Positions 1 through 8,723 of a DNA stretch of 64,000 nucleotides are shown here, in pieces. The notes under the pieces are model-generated. The model ran no database searches. It saw only the letters and a list, made by a program, of their open reading frames with translations, and was not told the origin of the DNA. Position 1 is the first letter of the stretch, and every line of letters begins with the position of its first letter. Source of the stretch: an uncultured Oligella sp. (GTDB lineage Bacteria; Pseudomonadota; Gammaproteobacteria; Burkholderiales; Burkholderiaceae_B); the NCBI GenBank assembly GCA_947632105.1, contig CANROD010000007.1:1-64000 (forward strand), in the 5' to 3' direction. A program made the translations under genes and the position numbers.

Positions 1-77
1 GCGGTTGAATGCACCGGTCTTGAAAACCGGCGAGGGTTAATAGCCCTCCGTGAGTTCGAATCTCACAGCTTCCGCCA
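1..77 (+). tRNA. tRNA-Ser(UGA), 5' end cut by window edge
   Basis: The anticodon stem-loop around bases 12-32 carries CTTGAAA, giving anticodon TGA, which reads serine UCA codons. It is followed by a long class II variable arm (GAGGG...CCCTC), a T arm with GTTCGAATC, and the acceptor 3' strand ending in discriminator G and an encoded CCA at 75-77. By comparison with other bacterial tRNA-Ser, about 14 bases of the 5' acceptor and D-arm lie outside the window. Identity is firm because of the anticodon and the serine-type variable arm. Confidence 0.95.
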
Positions 78-90
78 AATTAAACGATTA

Positions 91-117
91 AGCCCTTGAT
101 TATCAAGGGCTTTTTTG
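91..117 (+). terminator. Rho-independent terminator of tRNA-Ser
   Basis: AGCCCTTGAT and ATCAAGGGCT form a near-perfect hairpin followed directly by a run of six T. It sits 13 bases after the tRNA CCA end, so it ends the tRNA transcript before the cardiolipin synthase gene. Confidence 0.9.
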
Positions 118-255
118 TTTTTATGGCTCTTGATGTGTGATTCAGTATCAGCATGACCTATTTCTTGAGCGTTCTGCTTATAATGTTTATTGTGAAGAGT
201 CGAACAAAAAGTCTGTGACGGTACTTACTTGACAGTAGAAAGGAATTGTTAGCGC

Positions 256-1644
256 ATGTGGTTGATTATCCATCTCATTATTATTTTGGGTTTATCGGTG
301 CGGGTTGCGCTTAGACCGCGTCGAGACCCAGCATCGCGTATCGCATGGATTCTTTTTATTGCTGTCGCACCTTATTTTGGTGCCTTGGTGTATCTATTGT
401 TAGGTGAGGTACGTCTAGGTAGTTTAAGGCAGAAGGCTTTAAATAAGCCAATGCCGTTACCACAGACGGCTTCCATACCTCCCATGGCGGAGTCGGCATT
501 TGCAATAGCACATTCAATTAATGGTTTTGTGCCTGTTGCTACCAATGCGGGGAAGTTGCTAGATAGTTCTAATGCCACCATTGATGCATTAGTTGCAGAT
601 ATCGATGCAGCTCAAGAGCATGTCCACCTTCTTTTTTATATTTGGTTGCCTGACAACAATGGCTTGAAAGTTGTGGAGGCGATGGTTAGAGCGGCGCTGC
701 GTGGTGTCGTGTGTCGTGTGATTGTAGATGATTTAGGCTCACGAACGTTAATTCGCAGTAAGCATTGGCAGGCAATGAAGAGTGCTGGCGTGAATTTGGC
801 TAGAGCACAGAAAATTGGCAATATCATGATGCGAATTGCTAAGGGGCGGATAGATGTTCGTAATCACCGGAAGATTATTGTGATTGATAATTGGGTGACC
901 TATTGTGGCAGTCAAAATTGTGCTGACCCCGAGTTTCTGGTCAAAGCAAAGTATGCGCCATGGGTTGATGCGGTCATTCGCTTTGAGGGAGCAGTTGCAC
1001 GTCAGAATCAACAATTGTTTTTAATGGATTGGTTTAATAGTACTCGAGAGGATTTGTTTCACTTAGTCGAGAGTCCGATGCCTTCATGTGAGCAAGGGTT
1101 TATTGCACAAGCTATTGGAACAGGGCCTGAGAGCACCTATTCGGCTATGCCGGAGTTGTTTTCAACACTGATGTTTAGTGCTCGACGTGAACTGGTTATT
1201 ACGACACCATATTATGTGCCAGATGATTTTATGCAGGCTTCATTATGCAGTAGTGCACGGCGAGGCGTCGCAACGACACTTATTTTGCCAGCTAGGAATG
1301 ATAATCGCTTTGTAGGGGCCACTAGTCGCAGTTATTATTCTGAGTTGTTGGACGCTGGCGTCTGTATTTATGAGTACGTAGGTGGCTTATTGCATACAAA
1401 GTCACTCACCGTAGATGGTGAGTTGACGTTGATTGGTTCAGCTAATATGGATAGGCGTAGCTTTGATTTGAATTTTGAGAATAATATTTTGTTTTATGAT
1501 CGTGCATTGACACAGTCAGTATGCGATAGGCAAAAGGAGTACATTGCCCAAGCTCGACGTATTACGCAAGAGGAGGTGGCAGCTTGGCGCTGGCCATATC
1601 GCTTACGCAATAATATTCTTGCAATGCTAAGCCCTATCTTATGA
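256..1644 (+). CDS. cls: Cardiolipin synthase (phospholipase D family)
   Basis: Makes cardiolipin from two phosphatidylglycerol molecules at the inner membrane. The 462-residue protein has an N-terminal hydrophobic hairpin (about residues 1-50, PLDc_N type) followed by two phospholipase D domains. Each contains an HxKxxxxD catalytic motif: HRKIIVID starting at H204 and HTKSLTVD starting at H380, the latter followed by IGSANMDRRS. Length and layout match the ClsA type. The ATG start is preceded by AAGGA, and a TATAAT-like -10 lies at 179-184. It stands alone between the tRNA and the convergent efflux operon. ClsA versus another Cls paralogue cannot be settled from sequence alone. Confidence 0.93.
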   Translation: MWLIIHLIIILGLSVRVALRPRRDPASRIAWILFIAVAPYFGALVYLLLGEVRLGSLRQKALNKPMPLPQTASIPPMAESAFAIAHSINGFVPVATNAGKLLDSSNATIDALVADIDAAQEHVHLLFYIWLPDNNGLKVVEAMVRAALRGVVCRVIVDDLGSRTLIRSKHWQAMKSAGVNLARAQKIGNIMMRIAKGRIDVRNHRKIIVIDNWVTYCGSQNCADPEFLVKAKYAPWVDAVIRFEGAVARQNQQLFLMDWFNSTREDLFHLVESPMPSCEQGFIAQAIGTGPESTYSAMPELFSTLMFSARRELVITTPYYVPDDFMQASLCSSARRGVATTLILPARNDNRFVGATSRSYYSELLDAGVCIYEYVGGLLHTKSLTVDGELTLIGSANMDRRSFDLNFENNILFYDRALTQSVCDRQKEYIAQARRITQEEVAAWRWPYRLRNNILAMLSPIL

Positions 1645-1666
1645 GAATTGATTGCTAATACTCACA

Positions 1667-3208
1667 CTAGGGTACCCAGCTTTCACGTGCTGAGCCCATA
1701 TTGCCCATAACAAATGCTAAGCCAGCAGCGCTTTGTTGGGATGCTGTTCTAGCGTCCATGAGTGCTTGTTGAGCATCAAGTAAGGCTGTATCAGCCATGA
1801 TTACTGCAGTTAAGGTGCCTACTCCTAATTGATAGGATTCTAGTGCTGCATGATACGTAGTCGATGCGGTCTGAACGAGTGTTGAGGCTGCTTGATGGCT
1901 GCTTAATGCGGTGCGCAGCATATGGGAGGCGGCAATGATTTCTCGCATAGCTGCTTGCTGTGATTGTCTGAGGCGCTCTGACGCATTTTCTGCTTGGAAG
2001 TGAGCGTCTTGTAATCGAGCAATACGAATGCCACCATCAAATATCGGGAGGGTTACGCCTAGGATGACGCTACTAGAACCGGTTCGTTGTGTCAGGTTAG
2101 GCAGGCCTCGTAGATCGAAGTTGGTACGACTGTGGGCTGCCACAGCACCTAAATATACTTTAGGTAGAAATTCAGCTTCGGTCGCGGCAATATTTGCTGT
2201 GGATGCTTTCATCGCTGCGTAACTTGCTTGTACATCAGGGCGTTGGGAGATAGCTAATTGGATGGCTTCCTCAGTTAATGCTGAATTAGCATCGGGTAAA
2301 CGGTTTTTCGGGGGGCTGTCAATATCAATGCGTATATTGGTGGGCAAACCAATTGTAGCTAAAAGAGCTTGATAAGCGATTTCTTGGTTGCCATGTGTGG
2401 TAGTGAGTCGTAGTTTTGCTTGGGCTACTTGCTGATTGGCTTGTGCTGTTTCTAGCACGGTAGCAAGGCCTGCTGCGCGTTTTTGTTCAACCGCATTAGC
2501 AATTTGTTGGGAGTTTTGCAGTGCATGTTGTGCAATGTTTGACTGAGCTTGTGTGCCAACATATTGATAATAGGCATTCGTTACATCATGAATAATTTTT
2601 TGGTGAGTGCCATTGAATATCACATTAGAGGCAAACGAAAGATGTTTGGCACCTTCAATCAGTGCGGCACGTTGGCCAAAGTCAAAGATTAGCCATTCGA
2701 GTGCCAGTGCAGGCATGACGCCGTGAATCTCTGTATCAATGCTGTAATTTCCGGGTAGCATGGTGATGGGGGTATGAGTTTTTTGCCAACCGGCAATAAC
2801 ATTGGCCGAGATTTGTGGTAAATAGGTGGCTTCAAGTACCCCCACAGCTAGAGCGGCCTGTTTTGCGTGATTCCATGCTAAGCGTGTTTCAGGATTCTCG
2901 CGTTGAGCAATGTCTATTAATGTTGATAAATTATAGGATTGCTGCGTGTTAATCGCTGGTGTGGGTGCTAAAACTGCGGCATCAGGCAATGCTGGTAAAG
3001 AAAACCCCGACGTAGGATTGGTGTTGTTTGTCATCGCAGCACTTGAACTCTTGTGTGAGTTAGGCTGCCATGGTCTATCGGGAGCTGAGGGTGCGCGCTT
3101 CAGCGCTTCACTTGCGCAGCCTGAGAGGATTAGTACTGTGCTAAGAGTGAGTAGTGGTAGTCGTAATAAGGGGGTAGATCGAAAGTGTGAGTAGGTCTGT
3201 TTAATCAT
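1667..3208 (-). CDS. mdtP: Outer-membrane efflux lipoprotein, MdtP-like
   Basis: A TolC/NodT-type outer-membrane channel that would let substrates handled by the MdtN/MdtO pair leave the cell. The 513-residue protein has a signal peptide ending in the lipobox LSGC (C31), so it is probably lipid-anchored. It then has two long alanine/glutamine-rich helical repeats, typical of outer-membrane factors, each ending near short beta segments such as GVTLPIFDGG. It is the last gene of the ytcA-mdtN-mdtO-mdtP set, and its start overlaps the mdtO stop by 4 bases, which implies translational coupling. The Mdt name rests mainly on the gene order shared with E. coli mdtNOP. Real substrates are unknown here. 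Confidence 0.85.
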   Translation of the reverse strand: MIKQTYSHFRSTPLLRLPLLTLSTVLILSGCASEALKRAPSAPDRPWQPNSHKSSSAAMTNNTNPTSGFSLPALPDAAVLAPTPAINTQQSYNLSTLIDIAQRENPETRLAWNHAKQAALAVGVLEATYLPQISANVIAGWQKTHTPITMLPGNYSIDTEIHGVMPALALEWLIFDFGQRAALIEGAKHLSFASNVIFNGTHQKIIHDVTNAYYQYVGTQAQSNIAQHALQNSQQIANAVEQKRAAGLATVLETAQANQQVAQAKLRLTTTHGNQEIAYQALLATIGLPTNIRIDIDSPPKNRLPDANSALTEEAIQLAISQRPDVQASYAAMKASTANIAATEAEFLPKVYLGAVAAHSRTNFDLRGLPNLTQRTGSSSVILGVTLPIFDGGIRIARLQDAHFQAENASERLRQSQQAAMREIIAASHMLRTALSSHQAASTLVQTASTTYHAALESYQLGVGTLTAVIMADTALLDAQQALMDARTASQQSAAGLAFVMGNMGSARESWVP

Positions 3209-5013
3209 CCTTCGCTCTCATTTAATAATTGTCTTATTTTCTCAACTTCATCAAGTGTTTGGGTGTTCTGTGAGTTGGCGTTTGTTGTTATAAAAATAGC
3301 TGATTGGCAAATTGACTCTACTTGTGTAATTAAATTGTTTAATTTTAAAATAGTATCATCATCTAAACGTAACTTGCGTGGTTCGAAAATAGATAGTTTT
3401 AGTTCTTGCTTGGCCTCATGTAAGGCAACAAGTACTTTTGATAATTCATCCATCAAGATTGGCTGGGTATGCGTTGGGTTAAACATGTGGCTAAGGTCAT
3501 TTAAGGCCTCGTTTAATTTTTGATGTACCATTGAATAAATGCTTTGAGGCCAAATGCGAGTGAAAATCAGGTACATCACTACATTGCCCAGTAAAATTCC
3601 TATGATACGATCTGAGGCAGCGGACATACTAATATCAGGGCCAAAGCCTTGCAAGACAGTGAGTAAAAAGGCTAGGCCGATTTGTATGCCAGCATAGGCA
3701 ATTCGTTCGCTGCCCGAAGAAACCCAACCCGCAATCAAAATAGCAATAAAGACTAAAAGCATTAATGAAAAAATGCTAGTCATGTGGGGTATTAAGAACA
3801 GAATAGAGGCAACACCCATCGCTGCTCCAATTAGGCAGCCAATAATGCGTAGGGTCAGTTTGTGCACGGTTTCTGCTGTTGTTCCTAACGCAGCAACATA
3901 GCAAGTGATCATGGCGGTATGAATGCCTTGCCAATCGATTGCTGTGTACACTATATAGCAAATAAGTGCCGCAGCAGTGGTTTTAATGGCAAATCGCGGA
4001 TAGTTTCTGTTAGTTAGTGCGTCCTTGAAAAAGGCGGGGGTTTTGATGGCTTTAGTCGAGGGAATGGGGTAGTTACCTAACAGCGTGTCTATCGCTTGCT
4101 TGGCTACCTCATTAGGGTCTGTACCATAGGATATACTGGATTGGATTGTTGCTGTATTGGGAGGGTAGCCTTCATTGATCGCTTTGCTTGCTTGGTGGCA
4201 TTGCGCCGCCAATGCTAGGCGTTGTTGTTCGGGTAGATTGTGATCTAATTTAGTGACAGCGAGTAATAGGCGGTATGTTTCATCAATGGCACTGATGAGA
4301 TAGCGTGTTTGGGCCGTAGAAATTAAATGTAATAATTTAATATTAGCAGCACGTTTTTTCATTTCCTCATTACCTTCTTGTAGCAAAGGCTGCAGAGTAT
4401 CAGCATGTGATTTTTCTAGAAGCACATTCTCTATCGTTGCTAATCTGAGTGTGAGTTGAGATTTTAATAAGCGAACAGCTGAGCGACCTAAAAATAGGTT
4501 AAATATCACGATGATGGCCATGGGAGTAACGGTCATTAGCCATGCGTAGAGTAAGGCTCGCGTTGCTACTTCGCCGAATGGAATATCACTCAATAAGGTC
4601 ATTGCAAAACCGACAACTAAGGCAAGAACGTTACCGATTTCGCCCAGTTGGCTAGCTGCTCCAATATATATGAAAATGAAAGAGCCAACGGCGATCACTA
4701 TGATGCGCCACATGGGGTAGTCAATGGTCCAACGGACTAAATAAAGTAGCATGACGACGACTAATGCGACTAAAATTGTTAAGCCTATGGCCATTAACGA
4801 GTTTTCAGCACTATCCTGTTTCATCAAAAATAGGATTAGATAGCAGCCGATGGCTGCGAGTGGGATCCCGTAGGTCATGAAAACTAGTGTAGCGAGTGAA
4901 CATTGCGCAGCAACTCGCCATGCCATGGCAAAACGTCCATCGAAAGGCAGTAGATCATGGCGTGCTGTATGCCAGGTGATTGACCAAAAGCTGTTTTTAA
5001 CACTCGTTGTCAT
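3205..5013 (-). CDS. mdtO: FUSC-family inner-membrane efflux protein, MdtO-like
   Basis: Aromatic-acid/drug exporter subunit of the FUSC family. At 602 residues it has two blocks of membrane helices (about residues 30-185 and 340-490). These are separated by a cytoplasmic helical region rich in Q, E and K, and followed by a hydrophilic C-terminal tail. This duplicated TM-loop layout is characteristic of AaeB/MdtO proteins. It is slightly shorter than the E. coli protein (about 680). It overlaps mdtN by 17 bases and mdtP by 4, so the operon is tightly coupled. AaeB is the main alternative name; the adjoining ytcA and outer-membrane gene favour MdtO. Confidence 0.85.
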   Translation of the reverse strand: MTTSVKNSFWSITWHTARHDLLPFDGRFAMAWRVAAQCSLATLVFMTYGIPLAAIGCYLILFLMKQDSAENSLMAIGLTILVALVVVMLLYLVRWTIDYPMWRIIVIAVGSFIFIYIGAASQLGEIGNVLALVVGFAMTLLSDIPFGEVATRALLYAWLMTVTPMAIIVIFNLFLGRSAVRLLKSQLTLRLATIENVLLEKSHADTLQPLLQEGNEEMKKRAANIKLLHLISTAQTRYLISAIDETYRLLLAVTKLDHNLPEQQRLALAAQCHQASKAINEGYPPNTATIQSSISYGTDPNEVAKQAIDTLLGNYPIPSTKAIKTPAFFKDALTNRNYPRFAIKTTAAALICYIVYTAIDWQGIHTAMITCYVAALGTTAETVHKLTLRIIGCLIGAAMGVASILFLIPHMTSIFSLMLLVFIAILIAGWVSSGSERIAYAGIQIGLAFLLTVLQGFGPDISMSAASDRIIGILLGNVVMYLIFTRIWPQSIYSMVHQKLNEALNDLSHMFNPTHTQPILMDELSKVLVALHEAKQELKLSIFEPRKLRLDDDTILKLNNLITQVESICQSAIFITTNANSQNTQTLDEVEKIRQLLNESEG

Positions 5014-6043
5014 GTTTATCCACTACGACAACTGCCGATGCACCAACACGTAATAAATTTTCTGGAGCGTCTTTAAGGCGTATTCTGACAGGAAAGCGTT
5101 GGGCGACTCTTACCCAATTAAGTGATTTTTGTACAATCGGTAGCGTGCGAGGTAATTCAATCATGTCTGTGGAACTGATACCCCACCCAATACTATCAAT
5201 AGCGCCCAGGATTTTGACTGATGGGTCTGCGAGCACATAAACTGAGGCGCAAGCGTTATGTTGGATGTCTGTCAAATCAGTTTCTCTAAAAAAGGCGGTG
5301 GCATACCATTCTTCAGTGTTGATTAGCGTAAATAGTGATTGGTCAGGTGCAACATACTCTCCTGATGATACGGAGAGTCCAACGATGAGTCCATTATGGG
5401 GGGCGTATACTTTAGTGTCTGACAGTGCACGTTTAGCAAGGGCTAGGTTGCTTTGACTGACGTCAACTAATGCGTCAGCTGCTTCCATGGTGCTTACTAA
5501 GTTTTCTGCTGCCTGCTCTTGAGCTTGTGCTTGACTAAGACTCACTTGTGCATCTAGGTAGAGAGTTCTTGCGTCATCAATTTGTTGTTTGGTCACATAG
5601 CCTTTTTCACTTAAAGGAATGAGGCGGTCGAGTGTTTTTTTTGTTAGTTCTAAATTAGTTAGCGCTCGTTTAATCTGTTCGTTTGCGATGGTGACATTAG
5701 ATAATTCAGCATTAATTTGTCTCTGCTTGGCATGACGAATTGCCTGTGCTGACTTAAGTTCAGCCTCCGCTTGTGCTACACGTAAACGATAAACGGTGGG
5801 ATCGAGAGAAAATAACAGATCACCGCGTTTTACTCGGCTATTTTCTTCTATATGAAATTGCTCAACGCGCCCCGGTACCGGAGTGCTAATGTGTACAACG
5901 TCTGCCTGCAGCATGGCGTCCTCAGAAAGTGGACGAGTGACTGAGTAATAATAGAAAATGCAAATCAGTGCCGCTAATATAATAATGACTGCTACCAAGC
6001 GAGCAATTATTTTAAGTTTGTTTGAGGACTTGGAAGAGTTCAT
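4997..6043 (-). CDS. mdtN: HlyD-family periplasmic adaptor, MdtN-like
   Basis: Membrane fusion protein bridging the FUSC pump and the outer-membrane channel. The 348-residue protein has one N-terminal membrane anchor (about residues 10-32) and a biotinyl-lipoyl-like half motif (PGRVEQFHIEENSRVKRGD). A long coiled-coil hairpin follows (about 90-190), then the second lipoyl half (APHNGLIVGLSVSSGEYV) and a beta-barrel domain. It starts three bases after the ytcA stop. Family assignment is secure; substrate is inferred only from E. coli MdtNOP. Confidence 0.87.
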   Translation of the reverse strand: MNSSKSSNKLKIIARLVAVIIILAALICIFYYYSVTRPLSEDAMLQADVVHISTPVPGRVEQFHIEENSRVKRGDLLFSLDPTVYRLRVAQAEAELKSAQAIRHAKQRQINAELSNVTIANEQIKRALTNLELTKKTLDRLIPLSEKGYVTKQQIDDARTLYLDAQVSLSQAQAQEQAAENLVSTMEAADALVDVSQSNLALAKRALSDTKVYAPHNGLIVGLSVSSGEYVAPDQSLFTLINTEEWYATAFFRETDLTDIQHNACASVYVLADPSVKILGAIDSIGWGISSTDMIELPRTLPIVQKSLNWVRVAQRFPVRIRLKDAPENLLRVGASAVVVVDKHDNEC

Positions 6044-6046
6044 ATG

Positions 6047-6358
6047 TCAGGTCGCGAAAAAAACCAAGGAGATAACGATAGCAATAATCAGTGCTACACA
6101 GATATAGATTAAAAGACGAAATGGTAGAAAATCATCGATCTGTAGGCGGATAAAAATGACACGTACTAGCACAGCGCCGAGAATGCCAAGAGCGGCACAG
6201 AGTAACCATGAGGGAAAATACGAACCAAAAGCATATACCGAGGGAGCATAAGAGCAGCCTGTGAGTACAAAGGGCGTTACCCCAAACATCATAATAGTTC
6301 GGATGGAAAGGGCTTTTTTAGTAATAGCTTTAAGAAAAGGGGGACGTTTAGCTAGCAT
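6047..6358 (-). CDS. ytcA: YtcA-like small membrane lipoprotein
   Basis: A 103-residue protein with a lipobox-like LTGC (C35) followed by S-Y-A-P, a short polar stretch, and two hydrophobic helices (about 50-70 and 80-102). The pattern GCS...P....G.Y.P.W..C resembles E. coli YtcA, which also precedes mdtN. It is the first gene of the efflux operon and may be a membrane cofactor of the pump; its role is unknown. The N-terminal stretch before the hydrophobic part is long and basic, so a start at M23 or M24 is possible. Confidence 0.75.
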   Translation of the reverse strand: MLAKRPPFLKAITKKALSIRTIMMFGVTPFVLTGCSYAPSVYAFGSYFPSWLLCAALGILGAVLVRVIFIRLQIDDFLPFRLLIYICVALIIAIVISLVFFAT

Positions 6359-6392
6359 TAGGTCAAAGTACTGTTAATCTAACTTTATTAAT

Positions 6393-6501
6393 CAATCGTC
6401 CCATAGGAAAAAACAGTCGATTGAACGGCAGTTTCAGGCTAAACCTCGGTCCCTACAGGGAGGAAAACTGATTGCTTCTCAGCTGAGCTATTGTCCCATA
6501 G
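6393..6501. repeat. Direct repeats flanking a structured leader upstream of ytcA
   Basis: Two near-identical copies of a 14-base word, CAATCGTCCCATAG (6393-6406) and CTATTGTCCCATAG (6488-6501), lie 95 bases apart between ytcA and the divergent iron operon. The second copy is itself an inverted repeat (CTAT...ATAG). Between them, 6447-6464 holds the inverted pair CCTCGG...GGAGG around TCCCTACAGGGA. The block lies in the probable 5' leader or operator zone of ytcA-mdtNOP. It could be paired repressor sites or a structured RNA; I could not match it to a known riboswitch. Confidence 0.5.
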
Positions 6502-6602
6502 TGTGCTAAGACTGTCAATCTAGCGATATATTTTGAGTGTTTCATATGTAGTAATAGTTTTTTAAAAACTATCATTAAAATAAACGGTACAAAAATTAAT
6601 CT

Positions 6603-6632
6603 TATACTATAATGATAACGATTCTCATTATG
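6603..6632 (+). promoter_or_regulatory. Fur box and promoter of the siderophore importer
   Basis: TGATAAC-G-ATTCTCA at 6613-6627, within the palindromic ATAATGATAACGATTCTCAT context, differs from the 7-1-7 Fur consensus (TGATAAT-N-ATTATCA) at two positions. A TATACT -10 candidate sits just upstream at 6603-6608, so Fur-Fe would cover the start of transcription. The -35 is weak. It lies 90 bases before an iron-siderophore binding protein gene, which supports iron repression. Confidence 0.85.
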
Positions 6633-6717
6633 TAGAGTTCCTTATTTGCCTAGTACTACACAGCATGTTAGTAAAGTAAGTGGTGTATAGTTTGGTGCAT
6701 ATTATTTTTTTATAGGT

Positions 6718-7650
6718 ATGTTTTCCCTGATGAAACTTAACAAATTTTTCTTAAAGTTTTGTGCCGGCGCTGTTGTATTTGCTGGTGCGTCAGTAGCACA
6801 AACTGCGGTAGAAGTTGAAACTGCACGAGGTCCAATAACTTTTGAAGCGCCAGTTGGTGCTAACGTCGCTATTTATGATAATGCGGCCTTAGATACAGTA
6901 ACGGCTTTGGGTGTGACCCCTAAGGGTATTACTACTAATATTCTTGTTGACTACTTAAAGGATGTTAAGCAGGGTGACTCAATTGAGGTAGGTACCTTAT
7001 TTGAACCAGATTTAGAGTCATTAAATCGCTTAAAGCCTGAGGCTATTGTGATTGGTGGCCGCATGGCTCCTAATTTTGATGTTTTATCTAGGTTAGGCCC
7101 CGTTGTTGATATGACTAATACGGGGGTGTCAGTTGATAACTCTCAAAAGTTGCTTGTTGAAATGGGTAAGTTATTTGGCAAAGAGGAGCGTGCGACTGAG
7201 TTACAAGAAAGTCTTATTAAAGAGTTGGAGCTAACAAAAGAGACTGTTCAGGATCAGGGTAAGGCGCTGATGATCATGGTCAATGGTACTAAGATCGCTT
7301 CTTTCGGTGCACAGTCACGTTTTGGTTATTTATTTAATGACTTTGGCTGGGAGGCTGCTGATACAAATGATAGTACGGCTCGTCATGGTCAACCGGTATC
7401 ATTTGAGTTTATTCGTAAACTAGATCCTGAATGGTTAATTGTGATGGACCGCAGTTCAGCTATCCAAGCCAAGGGTGAGAACGCTAGAGCGGTACTTGAT
7501 AATACATTACTTAAAGATACTCAAGCGTTTAAAAATGATCGTATCATCTACTTAGATGCCTCTTCTTACTTGGCATCGGGTGGTTATCAACAAATGATGC
7601 TTGAGCTTCAGTTATTGCGTGAGGCAGTACAAAAAGCACAATCTAAATAA
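6718..7650 (+). CDS. Siderophore ABC transporter substrate-binding protein (CeuE/FatB/VctP-like)
   Basis: Periplasmic binding protein delivering ferric siderophore to the permeases encoded next. The 310-residue protein has a signal peptide ending near ASVAQ and a class III binding-protein fold. Typical segments are VAIYDNAALDTVTALGV, a long inter-lobe helix, and the C-terminal IIYLDASSYLASGG. These features resemble the catecholate/petrobactin-type CeuE-YclQ-FatB group. There is no lipobox, so it is probably soluble in the periplasm. An alternative start at 6730 (MKLNKFF) gives a more usual signal peptide; AGG lies 1 base from the first ATG and 13 from the second, so the start is undecided. 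Confidence 0.88.
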   Translation: MFSLMKLNKFFLKFCAGAVVFAGASVAQTAVEVETARGPITFEAPVGANVAIYDNAALDTVTALGVTPKGITTNILVDYLKDVKQGDSIEVGTLFEPDLESLNRLKPEAIVIGGRMAPNFDVLSRLGPVVDMTNTGVSVDNSQKLLVEMGKLFGKEERATELQESLIKELELTKETVQDQGKALMIMVNGTKIASFGAQSRFGYLFNDFGWEAADTNDSTARHGQPVSFEFIRKLDPEWLIVMDRSSAIQAKGENARAVLDNTLLKDTQAFKNDRIIYLDASSYLASGGYQQMMLELQLLREAVQKAQSK

Positions 7651-7674
7651 AGCACTACCTTAATTTTTATACGG

Positions 7675-7705
7675 ACGCTCCATGGCTTCTTTTAGCATGG
7701 AGCGT
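7675..7705 (+). promoter_or_regulatory. Intercistronic hairpin between binding protein and permease genes
   Basis: ACGCTCCATG (7675-7684) pairs perfectly with CATGGAGCGT (7696-7705) across an 11-base loop. It follows the binding-protein stop by about 25 bases and has no long T run, so it looks more like an RNA-stabilising or partial-attenuation hairpin than a full terminator. Such elements often allow more binding protein than permease to be made from one operon. Confidence 0.65.
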
Positions 7706-7751
7706 TTCGGGCATTTAAAGTACAGTACCAACAGAGTATAGCGATAAGAAC

Positions 7752-8723
7752 ATGGTATGGCGTTTACTGGCAATAATAGTCTTTATTGCCTTAATAATAA
7801 TTAGTCTTTTTGTTGGGGTCAGTGAGGTATCTTTCACCTTGCTGTTTCAGGATCCTAGTGCGCGTGAGGTTTTCTTTGCGAGCCGCATACCGCGAACTTT
7901 ATCCGTTGTTTTGACGGGTATGTCGATGGCTAATGCGGGCTTGATTATGCAAATGTTGATGCGTAATCGCTTTGTTGAACCTTCAATGACCGGTACAACT
8001 CAAGCAGCGACTCTAGGCCTATTATTGGTCACACTATTACTACCGAATAGTGCCGTTTTTGTCAAAATGATCATCGCCTGCATTGCTGCGATCGTAGGTA
8101 TCGCTGGTTTTATGGCAATTGTTAGGGTATTACCACCTACCGCTAAGTTGTTGGCACCTTTGGTTGGTATGATTTATGGTGGTGTTATCGGTGCAGTGGC
8201 GACGTTTATTGCCTACGAATACGATATGATGCAGTATTTAGTAGCTTGGTTTATCGGTGATTTCTCTAGCGTGTTAGCTGGACGTTATGAGCTGTTGTGG
8301 ATAACGGCTTTTTTGTGTTTTTTATCCTATCTTTTCTCGAATCAATTTACTATTGCTGGATTAGGTAAAGATATTAGTACCAATTTAGGTTTAAACCATA
8401 ACATGATTAACTCAATTGGTTTATTGATTGTCGCCTTAATTTCTGCGATTGTGGTGGTGACTGTAGGTGCAATTCCTTTTGTTGGTTTAGTTGTGCCAAA
8501 CATCGTTAGCAGAATTATGGGTGATAATGTACAGCAAGCATTGCCGTGGAATATGTTGAGTGGCGCGGCGTTGGTTTTAGCCTGTGATATCGTCAGTCGC
8601 CTAATTAATTATCCATATGAGATTCCTGTTGGCACCATCATTGGTGTTATCGGTACTATCCTCTTCCTTTATCTTTTATATGCACGTCCTAAGCGTGTTC
8701 GTAGACACCATGCAAACGCATAG
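7752..8723 (+). CDS. Iron-siderophore ABC permease 1 (FecCD family, FatD/CeuB-like)
   Basis: Inner-membrane half of the importer channel. The 323-residue protein has about nine membrane helices and FecCD family marks: SRIPRTLSVVLTGMSMANAG near the N-terminus, and the coupling region VGAIPFVGLVVPNIVSRIMG followed by the P-x-G-T-I-I-G motif near the end (PVGTIIGVIGTILF). The next permease gene starts inside its 3' end (14-base overlap), indicating coupled translation. The substrate is probably a catechol-type ferric siderophore by analogy to FatD/CeuB. Confidence 0.9.
   Translation: MVWRLLAIIVFIALIIISLFVGVSEVSFTLLFQDPSAREVFFASRIPRTLSVVLTGMSMANAGLIMQMLMRNRFVEPSMTGTTQAATLGLLLVTLLLPNSAVFVKMIIACIAAIVGIAGFMAIVRVLPPTAKLLAPLVGMIYGGVIGAVATFIAYEYDMMQYLVAWFIGDFSSVLAGRYELLWITAFLCFLSYLFSNQFTIAGLGKDISTNLGLNHNMINSIGLLIVALISAIVVVTVGAIPFVGLVVPNIVSRIMGDNVQQALPWNMLSGAALVLACDIVSRLINYPYEIPVGTIIGVIGTILFLYLLYARPKRVRRHHANA

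Noticed and set aside
6360..6520. Guanidine (ykkC or mini-ykkC) riboswitch upstream of the efflux operon
   Set aside because: Only short GGGACRA words match; the order of conserved blocks and the paired ACGR hairpins of these classes are not present.
8617..8709. Longer N-terminus for the second siderophore permease
   Set aside because: The extra 31 residues are an out-of-frame reading of the first permease; ATG 8710 gives a normal family start.
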